Positions 1-5,221 of a DNA stretch of 6,079 nucleotides are shown in pieces. The notes below the pieces were generated by a model. It ran no database searches. It saw only the letters and a program-made list of their open reading frames with translations, and was not told where the DNA came from. Source of the stretch: Elusimicrobiota bacterium (GTDB lineage: Bacteria > Elusimicrobiota > Elusimicrobia > UBA1565 > UBA9628). The stretch covers positions 1-6,079 of the forward strand of contig JACQBB010000153.1 of assembly GCA_016194625.1 (NCBI GenBank), given 5' to 3'. The position numbers and the translations under genes were made by a program. Position 1 is the stretch's first letter; each line of letters begins with the position of its first letter.

Positions 1-22
1 ACGCGCGCGAGTGCGGCCTGCT

Positions 23-28
23 GGAGGG
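23..28 (+). promoter_or_regulatory. Shine-Dalgarno GGAGGG deciding the dehydrogenase start
   Basis: The purine run GGAGGG lies 3 bases before the GTG at position 32. An upstream in-frame GTG at position 11 has no such signal before it and would add seven residues ahead of the dinucleotide-binding strand. In this family the beta strand leading into the Gly-rich loop normally begins within a few residues of the N-terminus, which also favours position 32. The spacing is slightly short. Confidence 0.5.
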
Positions 29-31
29 CGC

Positions 32-1108
32 GTGATCTCCCGCGTCGCCGTCGTCGGGGCGGGCACGATGGGCGCCGGCGTCGCCCAGCTGTGCGCGCAA
101 TCGGGCTTCGCGGTGAAGGTCCACGACCCGCTGCCCGCGGCGTTGGACGCCCTGCCCGGGCGGCTGCGCAAGTCGCTCGACGCCGCCGTGCTGAAGGGAA
201 GGCTCTCCACCCAGGCGGCCGACCGCGCCTACCACTCGGTCTCCCCCGCGCCGCGCCTGGAGGACCTGGCCGGCGCCGACCTGGTCATCGAGGCGGCGCC
301 CGAGGACCTGGCGCTCAAGCAGGACCTGTTCGAGCGGCTGTCCAAGATCTGCCCCGACGCCCTGCTGGCGACGAACACCTCGTCGCTGCTCGTCGGCGAC
401 GTGATGGCGCGCGTCGAGCTGCCCGAGCGCGCGCTCGGCATCCACTTCTTCAATCCCCCCGTCGCGATGAAGCTCGTCGAGATGGTGCGCGCGGAGAAGA
501 CCGCGCCCGCCGTCTTCCAGGAGGCCTGGGAGTTCGTGATGGCCGGCCTGCGCCGCACGCCGGTGGACGTCAAGGACGTGCCCGGCTTCATCGTCAACCG
601 CGTGATGCGGCCCTACTACGTGACCGGTCAGCGGCTGGCGAGCGCCGCGACGCCGCCGGACGCCGTGGATGCGGCCTGCCGGACGCTCGGCGGCGTGCCG
701 ATGTGGCCGTTCGAGCTGATGGACCTCATCGGGCTGGACGTGAACCTGGCCATCACCAAGTCGGTGTGGGCGGCGCTGGGCAAGCCCGAGCGCTTCGCGC
801 CCCCGGCGCTCCAGCAGGCGCTGGTGGACGCCGGCGCGACCGGGCGCAAGGTGGGGCGCGGCTTTTACCTGTACGCCGACGGCAAGCCGGCCGGGGTGAA
901 CCCGGAGGCGGCGCGGCTGCTGCCGGGCGGCGCGGCGACGGCGCCCGCGGCGTGCTGGGCCGAGCTGCGCGGGGCGCTGGTGGCCGAGGCCGAGCGCGTC
1001 GTCGCCGAGAAGACCGCGTCCGCGTCCGACGTCGACGTCGCGATCAAGCTCGCGATGAACTTCCCCAAGGGGCCCTTCGAATGGCGAAAAGAAAGCACGG
1101 CCGCGTAG
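32..1108 (+). CDS. 3-hydroxyacyl-CoA dehydrogenase, NAD-dependent, with shortened second C-terminal domain
   Basis: This 358-residue cytoplasmic enzyme should oxidise (S)-3-hydroxyacyl-CoA to 3-ketoacyl-CoA with NAD, or the reverse, in beta-oxidation or a butyryl-CoA type pathway. The N-terminal Rossmann domain (about 1-185) opens with the loop GAGTMG at 9-14. The expected active-site set is present: Ser117 in NTSS, His138 in HFFNP, Glu150 in KLVE and Asn189 in PGFIVNR; the 21- and 12-residue Ser-His and His-Glu spacings match those I recall for the mammalian enzyme. A first 3HCDH C-terminal domain covers about 186-282 and ends with GRKVGRGFY. A second C-terminal repeat starts near 310 but stops soon after NFPKGPFEW (343-351), well short of a full repeat. 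It is longer than single-domain enzymes (about 280-290 residues) and shorter than PaaH-type enzymes (about 500). The GTG start at 32 is chosen from the Shine-Dalgarno signal; a GTG at 11 is possible. Its 3' end overlaps the next gene by 28 bases. The class is secure; substrate chain length is not determined. Confidence 0.93.
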   Translation: MISRVAVVGAGTMGAGVAQLCAQSGFAVKVHDPLPAALDALPGRLRKSLDAAVLKGRLSTQAADRAYHSVSPAPRLEDLAGADLVIEAAPEDLALKQDLFERLSKICPDALLATNTSSLLVGDVMARVELPERALGIHFFNPPVAMKLVEMVRAEKTAPAVFQEAWEFVMAGLRRTPVDVKDVPGFIVNRVMRPYYVTGQRLASAATPPDAVDAACRTLGGVPMWPFELMDLIGLDVNLAITKSVWAALGKPERFAPPALQQALVDAGATGRKVGRGFYLYADGKPAGVNPEAARLLPGGAATAPAACWAELRGALVAEAERVVAEKTASASDVDVAIKLAMNFPKGPFEWRKESTAA

Positions 1109-1305
1109 CCGTCCGCGCGAAGCTCCCGTCGTTGTTCGAGCTTCTGAAGAAGGACCAGGACCGCGTGCTGGCGGTGCTCAGCCGCCACGGCGTGTACATC
1201 GACGCGGGCACCTTCGTGACGCTGGCCGCCCCCCTCGAGAAGGTCGCCGCCTACCACGCGGTGCCCGACAAGAAGAGGTTCCTGAAGGAGCTGCTCGGCC
1301 GCTGA
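1081..1305 (+). CDS. Small 74-residue protein, DUF1858-like without cysteines (or displaced dehydrogenase tail)
   Basis: The protein has a basic N-terminus (MAKRKHGR) followed by a helical part. It begins at an ATG inside the last 28 bases of the dehydrogenase gene, in another frame, with AAGGGG at 1067-1072 eight bases upstream. Coupled translation is likely. I do not recognise a named gene. The order ELL (20-22), then VLSRHGV, then PLEKVAAYH, then FLKEL near the C-terminus follows the pattern of DUF1858 proteins (ELL, VL..G, TLEEAA, LL.EL) almost position for position. The Cys-x-x-Cys that many DUF1858 members carry after the glycine is absent, and there is no cysteine anywhere in the protein. 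An alternative is that residues 7-30 are the missing end of the dehydrogenase's second domain, put out of frame by a small indel, since such domains continue after GPFEW with a G...V...L..L helix. The reading frame is well supported by position and spacing; the family assignment is tentative. Confidence 0.68.
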   Translation: MAKRKHGRVAVRAKLPSLFELLKKDQDRVLAVLSRHGVYIDAGTFVTLAAPLEKVAAYHAVPDKKRFLKELLGR

Positions 1306-1310
1306 GTCCG

Positions 1311-1329
1311 GGCGGCCCTAGTGGCCGCC
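1311..1329. terminator. GC-rich hairpin between convergent genes, possible bidirectional terminator
   Basis: A perfect 7-bp inverted repeat, GGCGGCC at 1311-1317 and GGCCGCC at 1323-1329, flanks a 5-base loop CTAGT. It starts 5 bases after the stop codon of the plus-strand small gene. Its loop contains the stop codon of the minus-strand transporter (1318-1320). A strong stem where two transcription units collide suits termination or 3'-end protection in both directions. Neither side is followed by a T-run, so it is not a classical intrinsic terminator; Rho-dependent ending or simple transcript stabilisation is equally possible. Confidence 0.4.
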
Positions 1330-2616
1330 GGCGTGCTTCTTGGACGGGACGCTCCAGACGAGGAGCATCAGGCCCGCGCCGGCGAGGGCGAACGGGATGG
1401 GCCACACCTTCCAGACCGTCCAGCCGAAGCGCTGGATGATCATGCCGCAGATGCGGCCGGTGAACGGCGCCGCGAAGAAGTACTGCGCGCCGTCGAAGAT
1501 GCCGGCCGCCGACGACGAGCCGTGCTTGCCGCCGATGTCCATGGACGCCGCGCCCATGATGACGCCGTGCACGCCGTTGACGAAGAACGAGAGCAGGGCC
1601 AGGCACGCGACCGTCTCCCAGCCGCCGAGGCTCTTCGGCGTGACGAAACGGAAGACGCACAGGCTCAGCGCCATGCCGAGGAAGCCCGCGCTGATGACCG
1701 GCGCGCGCCGCCCGAGGCGGTCCGAGATGGGCCCGATCGCGAAGCCGCCCAGGATGCCGCAGATCGCGATGCCCCACGGCGTGGCCTGGGCGATCAGGCT
1801 GGTCCCCGTGACGCCCAGGACCTCCTTCATGTAGAGCGGCCACCAGGCGTCCACGACGCTGCGGCGCACGAACCCGATCATGATGGAGGTCACCGCGAAG
1901 ACCAGGATGTTGCGGTTGGACAGGACGCCCTTGATGAGCTGGAGCGTCGTGGGCTTGTACTTCGCGGCCTCGTGGTCGTCCGGGACCACCGCGGGATAGC
2001 CCGCCTCCTCCGGCTTGTCGGTCACGAAGAAGTAGTCCAGGCAGGCGACCACGGCCACCAGCGCGGCCGGGATCCAGAAGCCCCAGTACCAGGCCGTCTT
2101 GGCGGCGATGAAGGGCACGCCCGAGAACGCGAAGACCAGGCCCATGCGGATCAAGATGCCGAAGATGGCGCTGAAGGTGCCGCGTTCGTCGTGGCGGAAC
2201 CACTGCGCGTTGATCTGGATGATGGCCATCGCGCCGAACGACTGGAAGTACGCGTTGAGGGCCACGACGCAGGACATGATCAGGGCGGTCTGATGCGGCG
2301 TGTAGGAGCCGATGAGCCAGCGGCCGCAGCCGAACAGGATGTTCGCCGCGACGACGCCGGCCGAGCCGATCAGGTACGCCTTGCGTCCGCCGATGCGGTC
2401 GACGATGGTCGCGTTGACGATGACCGAGAGGCCGTAGAAGAACGGGAGCGCCGTCTCCAGGAAGGAGAGGTCTTCCTTGTTCCAGCCGAAGGCCGCCAGC
2501 AGCAGGGGCGAGATCGCGGAGTAGTTGTACCGCGACATCATGAACAGCGCGTACAGGACGCCGATGATGATCCAGTTCTGGCGGCGCCGCCACTCGAAAG
2601 CCTTGGTCTCGTTCAT
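1318..2616 (-). CDS. MFS transporter, organophosphate:phosphate antiporter (OPA/GlpT-UhpT-like) family
   Basis: This 432-residue inner-membrane protein has about twelve hydrophobic segments, the usual size for the major facilitator superfamily. OPA features are visible. Arg29 at the end of the first membrane helix (MMSRYNY) sits where GlpT has phosphate-binding Arg45. The stretch R251-R-S-V-V-D256, followed by WWPLYMKEV, lines up with the GlpT helix carrying Arg269 and ending in LDWSPTYLKEV. MFS loop motifs are seen as VDRIGGRKA (72-80) and SDRLGRR (298-304). RGT at 145-147 and the SSSAAGIFDG segment (367-376) match the OPA helix-5 and helix-11 regions. In my remembered alignment the position of GlpT His165 is Arg157 here. 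These features point to uptake of a phosphorylated or other anionic organic compound, with substrate unknown. Translation starts at an ATG behind GAGGAG (2621-2626) with a 4-base spacer. The gene follows the HAD gene after 45 bases and may be the operon's last cistron or have its own promoter. A sensor role like UhpC cannot be excluded. Confidence 0.82.
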   Translation of the reverse strand: MNETKAFEWRRRQNWIIIGVLYALFMMSRYNYSAISPLLLAAFGWNKEDLSFLETALPFFYGLSVIVNATIVDRIGGRKAYLIGSAGVVAANILFGCGRWLIGSYTPHQTALIMSCVVALNAYFQSFGAMAIIQINAQWFRHDERGTFSAIFGILIRMGLVFAFSGVPFIAAKTAWYWGFWIPAALVAVVACLDYFFVTDKPEEAGYPAVVPDDHEAAKYKPTTLQLIKGVLSNRNILVFAVTSIMIGFVRRSVVDAWWPLYMKEVLGVTGTSLIAQATPWGIAICGILGGFAIGPISDRLGRRAPVISAGFLGMALSLCVFRFVTPKSLGGWETVACLALLSFFVNGVHGVIMGAASMDIGGKHGSSSAAGIFDGAQYFFAAPFTGRICGMIIQRFGWTVWKVWPIPFALAGAGLMLLVWSVPSKKHAGGH

Positions 2617-2620
2617 GATT

Positions 2621-2626
2621 CTCCTC
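2621..2626 (-). promoter_or_regulatory. Shine-Dalgarno GAGGAG for the MFS transporter
   Basis: On the minus strand GAGGAG lies 4 bases ahead of the ATG at 2616. It is the strongest ribosome-binding site in the minus-strand run, in contrast to the weak site before lipB. This fits a gene able to be translated independently of coupling to the upstream cistron. Confidence 0.65.
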
Positions 2627-2634
2627 GGGGGTTC

Positions 2635-2649
2635 ATTATCCGATATCGG
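2635..2649 (-). promoter_or_regulatory. Possible promoter element: -10-like GATAAT next to palindrome CCGATATCGG
   Basis: The 45-base gap between the HAD stop and the transporter start is the only sizeable non-coding stretch. On the minus strand it reads GATAAT at 2640-2635, five of six matches to the sigma-70 -10 consensus, in unusually AT-rich sequence for this window. It overlaps by one base a perfect 10-bp palindrome CCGATATCGG (2640-2649), which could be a small operator half of the promoter. No convincing -35 hexamer is present 16-18 bases upstream. A short palindrome can also arise by chance. Treat this as a hypothesis only. Confidence 0.22.
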
Positions 2650-2657
2650 CGCGGGTC

Positions 2658-2671
2658 CCGGCTAGCGCCGG
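2658..2671 (-). other. Short stem-loop spanning the HAD stop codon
   Basis: CCGGC at 2658-2662 and GCCGG at 2667-2671 can pair as a 5-bp stem with a 4-base loop, enclosing most of the minus-strand TAG stop at 2664-2662. It has no T-run and is too weak to call a terminator. It could mark an mRNA processing or pausing point between the HAD and transporter cistrons, or be chance in GC-rich DNA. Confidence 0.2.
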
Positions 2672-3375
2672 AAGTCCCGGATCGTCTGGACGGCGGGGTG
2701 CGGGATGACCGGCTTGCCCGAGTGCTTGGTGTCGAGCAGGAAGTGGCGGGCCTTGGGGAAGGCCTCGCGGAACATGTTGATGTGCGTGGGCTCGTTCTCG
2801 AACGACGCGGCCACGCGGCCCATCTCCGCCAGGCGGCCGAGCACCTCGGTCTTGAACTGCAGGTCGGGCGTGTCGAAGCGCGGCTTGAGGACCAGCTTCA
2901 CCTGCTTCCCGTCCGGCTCCGGGAAGCCGTGGCGGGCGAACGACTCCTCGGTGCCCGCGCGCATCCCCTCGTCGCGGCCGGTCACGTAGACGATGACGCC
3001 GCCGCGCGCCTCCACGGCCTTGCAGTACTCGGGCGCGCCGGGGATGACGGAGTCCTCGAGCAGGTAGGGGTTCTTGAAGAAGCGCGCGAACCAGAAGTCC
3101 TTGAGGTCGGAGACGAGCCTCTCCTCCAGGCCGGCGTCCCGCACGGTCTCCGTGATCTGGTAGCGCAGCTTCTCGCGCTGGATCTCGCGCAGCAGCTCGG
3201 CCGCCTCCGGGGACTCCGCCTCGATCAGGGCCGCGTACTCGCGCAGGATGCGCAGATGGCGGTCGCCGGTCGAGAACAGGGTGTCGTCCAGGTCGAACAC
3301 GACCAGCGAGCCGGGGGCCGCCCCGACGTCGTCGAGGACGGCGTCCAACAGCGTCTTCTGAGCGTGCGGGGTCAT
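2662..3375 (-). CDS. HAD-superfamily hydrolase, probable phosphatase
   Basis: This 237-residue protein has no signal peptide, so it is probably cytoplasmic. HAD motif I is VVFDLDDTLFS, with Asp28 the expected nucleophile and Asp30 the acid/base residue. A helical cap-like insert spans about 38-110. Motif II is VTGRDEG with Thr132, and motif III is probably Lys175 in LQFKTEV. In motif IV the usual Asp pair for Mg2+ is replaced by ENEP (Glu193, Glu195) followed by His198; Glu can ligate metal, so activity is still likely. The DxD arrangement indicates phosphomonoester hydrolysis rather than dehalogenation. Substrate is unknown. The start is the ATG at 3375: its TGA-CC-ATG junction leaves 2 bases after the PLD stop and GAGG (3384-3387) lies 8 bases upstream. 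A longer upstream reading frame merely runs through the PLD gene. The tight junction implies coupled expression with the phosphodiesterase-type neighbour, which suggests it could remove phosphate from a product released or imported by its neighbours (inference). Confidence 0.85.
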   Translation of the reverse strand: MTPHAQKTLLDAVLDDVGAAPGSLVVFDLDDTLFSTGDRHLRILREYAALIEAESPEAAELLREIQREKLRYQITETVRDAGLEERLVSDLKDFWFARFFKNPYLLEDSVIPGAPEYCKAVEARGGVIVYVTGRDEGMRAGTEESFARHGFPEPDGKQVKLVLKPRFDTPDLQFKTEVLGRLAEMGRVAASFENEPTHINMFREAFPKARHFLLDTKHSGKPVIPHPAVQTIRDFRR

Positions 3376-3377
3376 GG

Positions 3378-4559
3378 TCAGCGCCTCGGCTTGGGGTAGG
3401 TCTTCAGGATCTCGAGCGGGACGGCGTAGGACGAGTCCCACAGGTGCTTCTGGACCGCCGCCGCGCGGGCGGCCAGCGCCGCGTCGTTGAGCACGACTTC
3501 GAGATTGCGCGACTGGTCGAGGTAGCCCCCCATCCAGTTGCTGGTGCCGACCCACAGCGTCTTGCCGTCGAACACCGCGTACTTGGAGTGCGTCAGGCGC
3601 GCGAACGGGATCGGCCCCGACGAGGCCTCCGGGATCGTGATGACGCGCGCCTCGATCCCGGGCAGGACGGCCAGGCTCTGCAGGCTCTTGACCCACGGCT
3701 CCTCGGTGCCCCAGTGCGAGACGAGCAGCTTCACCGTCACGCCGCGCAGGGCGGCGTCGCGCAGGGCCGCGTCGATGGCGCCGTAGTAGCGCGGGTTCTT
3801 GCCGAAGGTGTTGGCGAAGTACTCCAGGTTCTGGACCAGGATCTCCTCCTTGGCCTCGCCGATCAGGCGCACCAGCTCGGACTCCGAGTCTCCCACGCCG
3901 GCCGGGTCGTAGCGCCAGGGGCTCGCCACCAGGTACGCGCGGCCCGAGCGGTCGGCCGACGGGCGGCTCAGGTTGTCGGCGGGCGCGGCCTCGGAGGACA
4001 CGGCGATCGCCCAGTCATGGTCGAACACCGACTGCACCTGGCGGGCGACGCCTGCGTCGTCGATGGCCAGGCCCATCTCGTGGATGTGCTTCAGCGAGCG
4101 CCAGTCGTAGTTCTGCGAGCCGACGAACGCCGCCGCGCCGCCGTCCACCGCGAAGAACTTCGCGTGGATGATGCCGCCTCCGGTCAGCTTCGACCAGTCG
4201 GCGATCCTCAACTGGAGGCCCTTCACCTTCTCCAGGCGCGCGATGCCGTCGAGCGAGTTCTTCTCGAACTTCTTCTCCAAGATGACGCGGACCTTCACGC
4301 CGCGCTTGCCCGCGCGCTCGATGGCCGCGAGCGTGGCCTCCAGAGGCTCGCCGGTCGACGGGGACACGTAGAACTGCTCGATGTCGAGGGACTTCTTGGC
4401 CTTGTCGATCATCTCCGGCCACACGTCCTGCGCGCGGCGCAGGTCGGGCTCCTCCAGCGTCGTCTCGACCGGGTACGAGTACACGAGCTCGAACCCGGGG
4501 ACCTTCACGGCGGCGCGGGCGGGCGCGGCGAGCAGGACGGCGGTCAGCAGGGCGATCAT
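3378..4559 (-). CDS. Exported phospholipase D-family protein with two HKD motifs (PLD3/PLD4-like)
   Basis: This 393-residue protein has a short hydrophobic N-terminus (about 2-12) ending in APARA, suggesting cleavage after residue 16 and a location outside the cytoplasm. The n-region has no positive charge, which is unusual. Two complete PLD catalytic motifs are present: His132-Lys134-Asp139 in HAKFFAVDGG followed by VGSQNYDWRSL, and His324-Lys326-Asp331 in HSKYAVFDGK followed by VGTSNWMGGYL. Both histidines and lysines needed for the phosphohistidine mechanism are intact. The DWRSL after the first motif and the GTSNW with aromatic residues after the second resemble the PLD3/PLD4/poxvirus K4 group rather than cardiolipin synthases, which carry membrane helices not seen here. 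Members of that group include phospholipid-acting enzymes and 5' exonucleases on single-stranded nucleic acid, so the substrate is open. The ATG at 4559 is preceded by GAGAGG (4565-4570) with a 5-base spacer; no upstream in-frame start was found nearby. It lies 13 bases after lipB and 2 bases before the HAD gene. Confidence 0.87.
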   Translation of the reverse strand: MIALLTAVLLAAPARAAVKVPGFELVYSYPVETTLEEPDLRRAQDVWPEMIDKAKKSLDIEQFYVSPSTGEPLEATLAAIERAGKRGVKVRVILEKKFEKNSLDGIARLEKVKGLQLRIADWSKLTGGGIIHAKFFAVDGGAAAFVGSQNYDWRSLKHIHEMGLAIDDAGVARQVQSVFDHDWAIAVSSEAAPADNLSRPSADRSGRAYLVASPWRYDPAGVGDSESELVRLIGEAKEEILVQNLEYFANTFGKNPRYYGAIDAALRDAALRGVTVKLLVSHWGTEEPWVKSLQSLAVLPGIEARVITIPEASSGPIPFARLTHSKYAVFDGKTLWVGTSNWMGGYLDQSRNLEVVLNDAALAARAAAVQKHLWDSSYAVPLEILKTYPKPRR

Positions 4560-4572
4560 GGGGGCCTCTCGG

Positions 4573-5217
4573 TCAGGTCTCGTCGTCGGAGCCGCCGAGC
4601 TTGTCCTTGGCGGCGTGAGCGAAGTACTCGAGCATCGTGTGGCCGACGACCTTGGCCACCTTGTGCTCGTCCACGGGCTTGCGCAGGAGCTGGTGCATCG
4701 AGGTCATCACGTCCGACTCGAGCTTGCAGGGGTGGATGCGCCGGAACGGGGCCAGGTCGTTGTTGATGTTCAGCGCGAAGCCGTGGTAGGTGACGCCGGA
4801 GCGCACGGCCACCCCGATGCTGGCCAGCTTCTTCTTGCCGACCCACAGGCCGGTGAAGCCCTTCACCGTCTCCGCCTCCACGCCGAACGGGCGGATGGCC
4901 TCGATCAGCACGGCTTCCAGCGCGGCCAGGTAGGAGCGCGGCCGCAGGCCGTGGTCGGTCAGCTTCAGGATCGGGTAGCCGACCAGCTGTCCGGGGCCGT
5001 GCCAGGTCAGGTCCCCCCCGCGCTCCACGCGGTGCACGGGGTAGGGCAGGTCGTCGGGCACCGCCTGCTTGCTGGAGCGCCCGACGGTGTACACCGGCGG
5101 GTGCTGGCAGAGCAGGACGGTGTCCGGCGCGTCGCCCGAGGCGCGCTCGAAGACGAGCTTGCGCTGGAGGTTCCAGACCTCTTCGTAGTCCTTGAGGCCC
5201 AGGTCCCGCACCAGCAT
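4573..5217 (-). CDS. lipB: Octanoyl-[acyl-carrier-protein]:protein N-octanoyltransferase (lipoyl synthesis)
   Basis: LipB transfers octanoyl from acyl carrier protein to a lysine of lipoyl domains, after which LipA inserts sulfur. The length, 214 residues, is typical. The signature RGGDLTWHGPGQ occupies 66-77, followed by LVGYPIL. The catalytic lysine is Lys130 in KKLASIGV, followed by TYHGFALN (143-150). The catalytic cysteine, which carries the acyl group, is Cys164 in IHPCKLES. The residue after the cysteine is Lys, where most LipB proteins have Gly (PCG). The C-terminus ends in a charged tail (GGSDDET). The ATG at 5217 lies 4 bases after the Lpd stop (TAA-GACC-ATG), with no good Shine-Dalgarno sequence at normal spacing, so translation probably depends on ribosomes finishing lpd. 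Being next to lpd is functionally sensible, as both serve lipoylated enzyme complexes. No lipA is in the window. BirA/LplA-like ligases share the fold, but the PxGQ and K/C pair fit LipB. Confidence 0.95.
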   Translation of the reverse strand: MLVRDLGLKDYEEVWNLQRKLVFERASGDAPDTVLLCQHPPVYTVGRSSKQAVPDDLPYPVHRVERGGDLTWHGPGQLVGYPILKLTDHGLRPRSYLAALEAVLIEAIRPFGVEAETVKGFTGLWVGKKKLASIGVAVRSGVTYHGFALNINNDLAPFRRIHPCKLESDVMTSMHQLLRKPVDEHKVAKVVGHTMLEYFAHAAKDKLGGSDDET

Positions 5218-5221
5218 GGTC

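Noticed and set aside
91..1080. Upstream extension of the small protein's frame
   Set aside because: It runs through the dehydrogenase gene as Arg/Ala/Gly-rich shadow. The ATG at 1081 with a Shine-Dalgarno signal gives a compact plausible protein.
1178..2593. Long minus-strand frame overlapping the transporter in another phase
   Set aside because: It is Arg/Pro/Gly-rich frame-shadow sequence. The other phase encodes clear membrane helices and OPA motifs.
1321..3399. Long plus-strand open frame opposite the transporter and HAD genes
   Set aside because: Its translation is low-complexity and rich in Arg, Ala, Asp and Glu, typical of an antisense frame across GC-rich codons. The minus strand there has clear family motifs.
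3376..3696. N-terminal extension of the HAD protein
   Set aside because: The extension is a shadow of the PLD gene. The ATG at 3375 sits just before the HAD motif I region and directly after the PLD stop.
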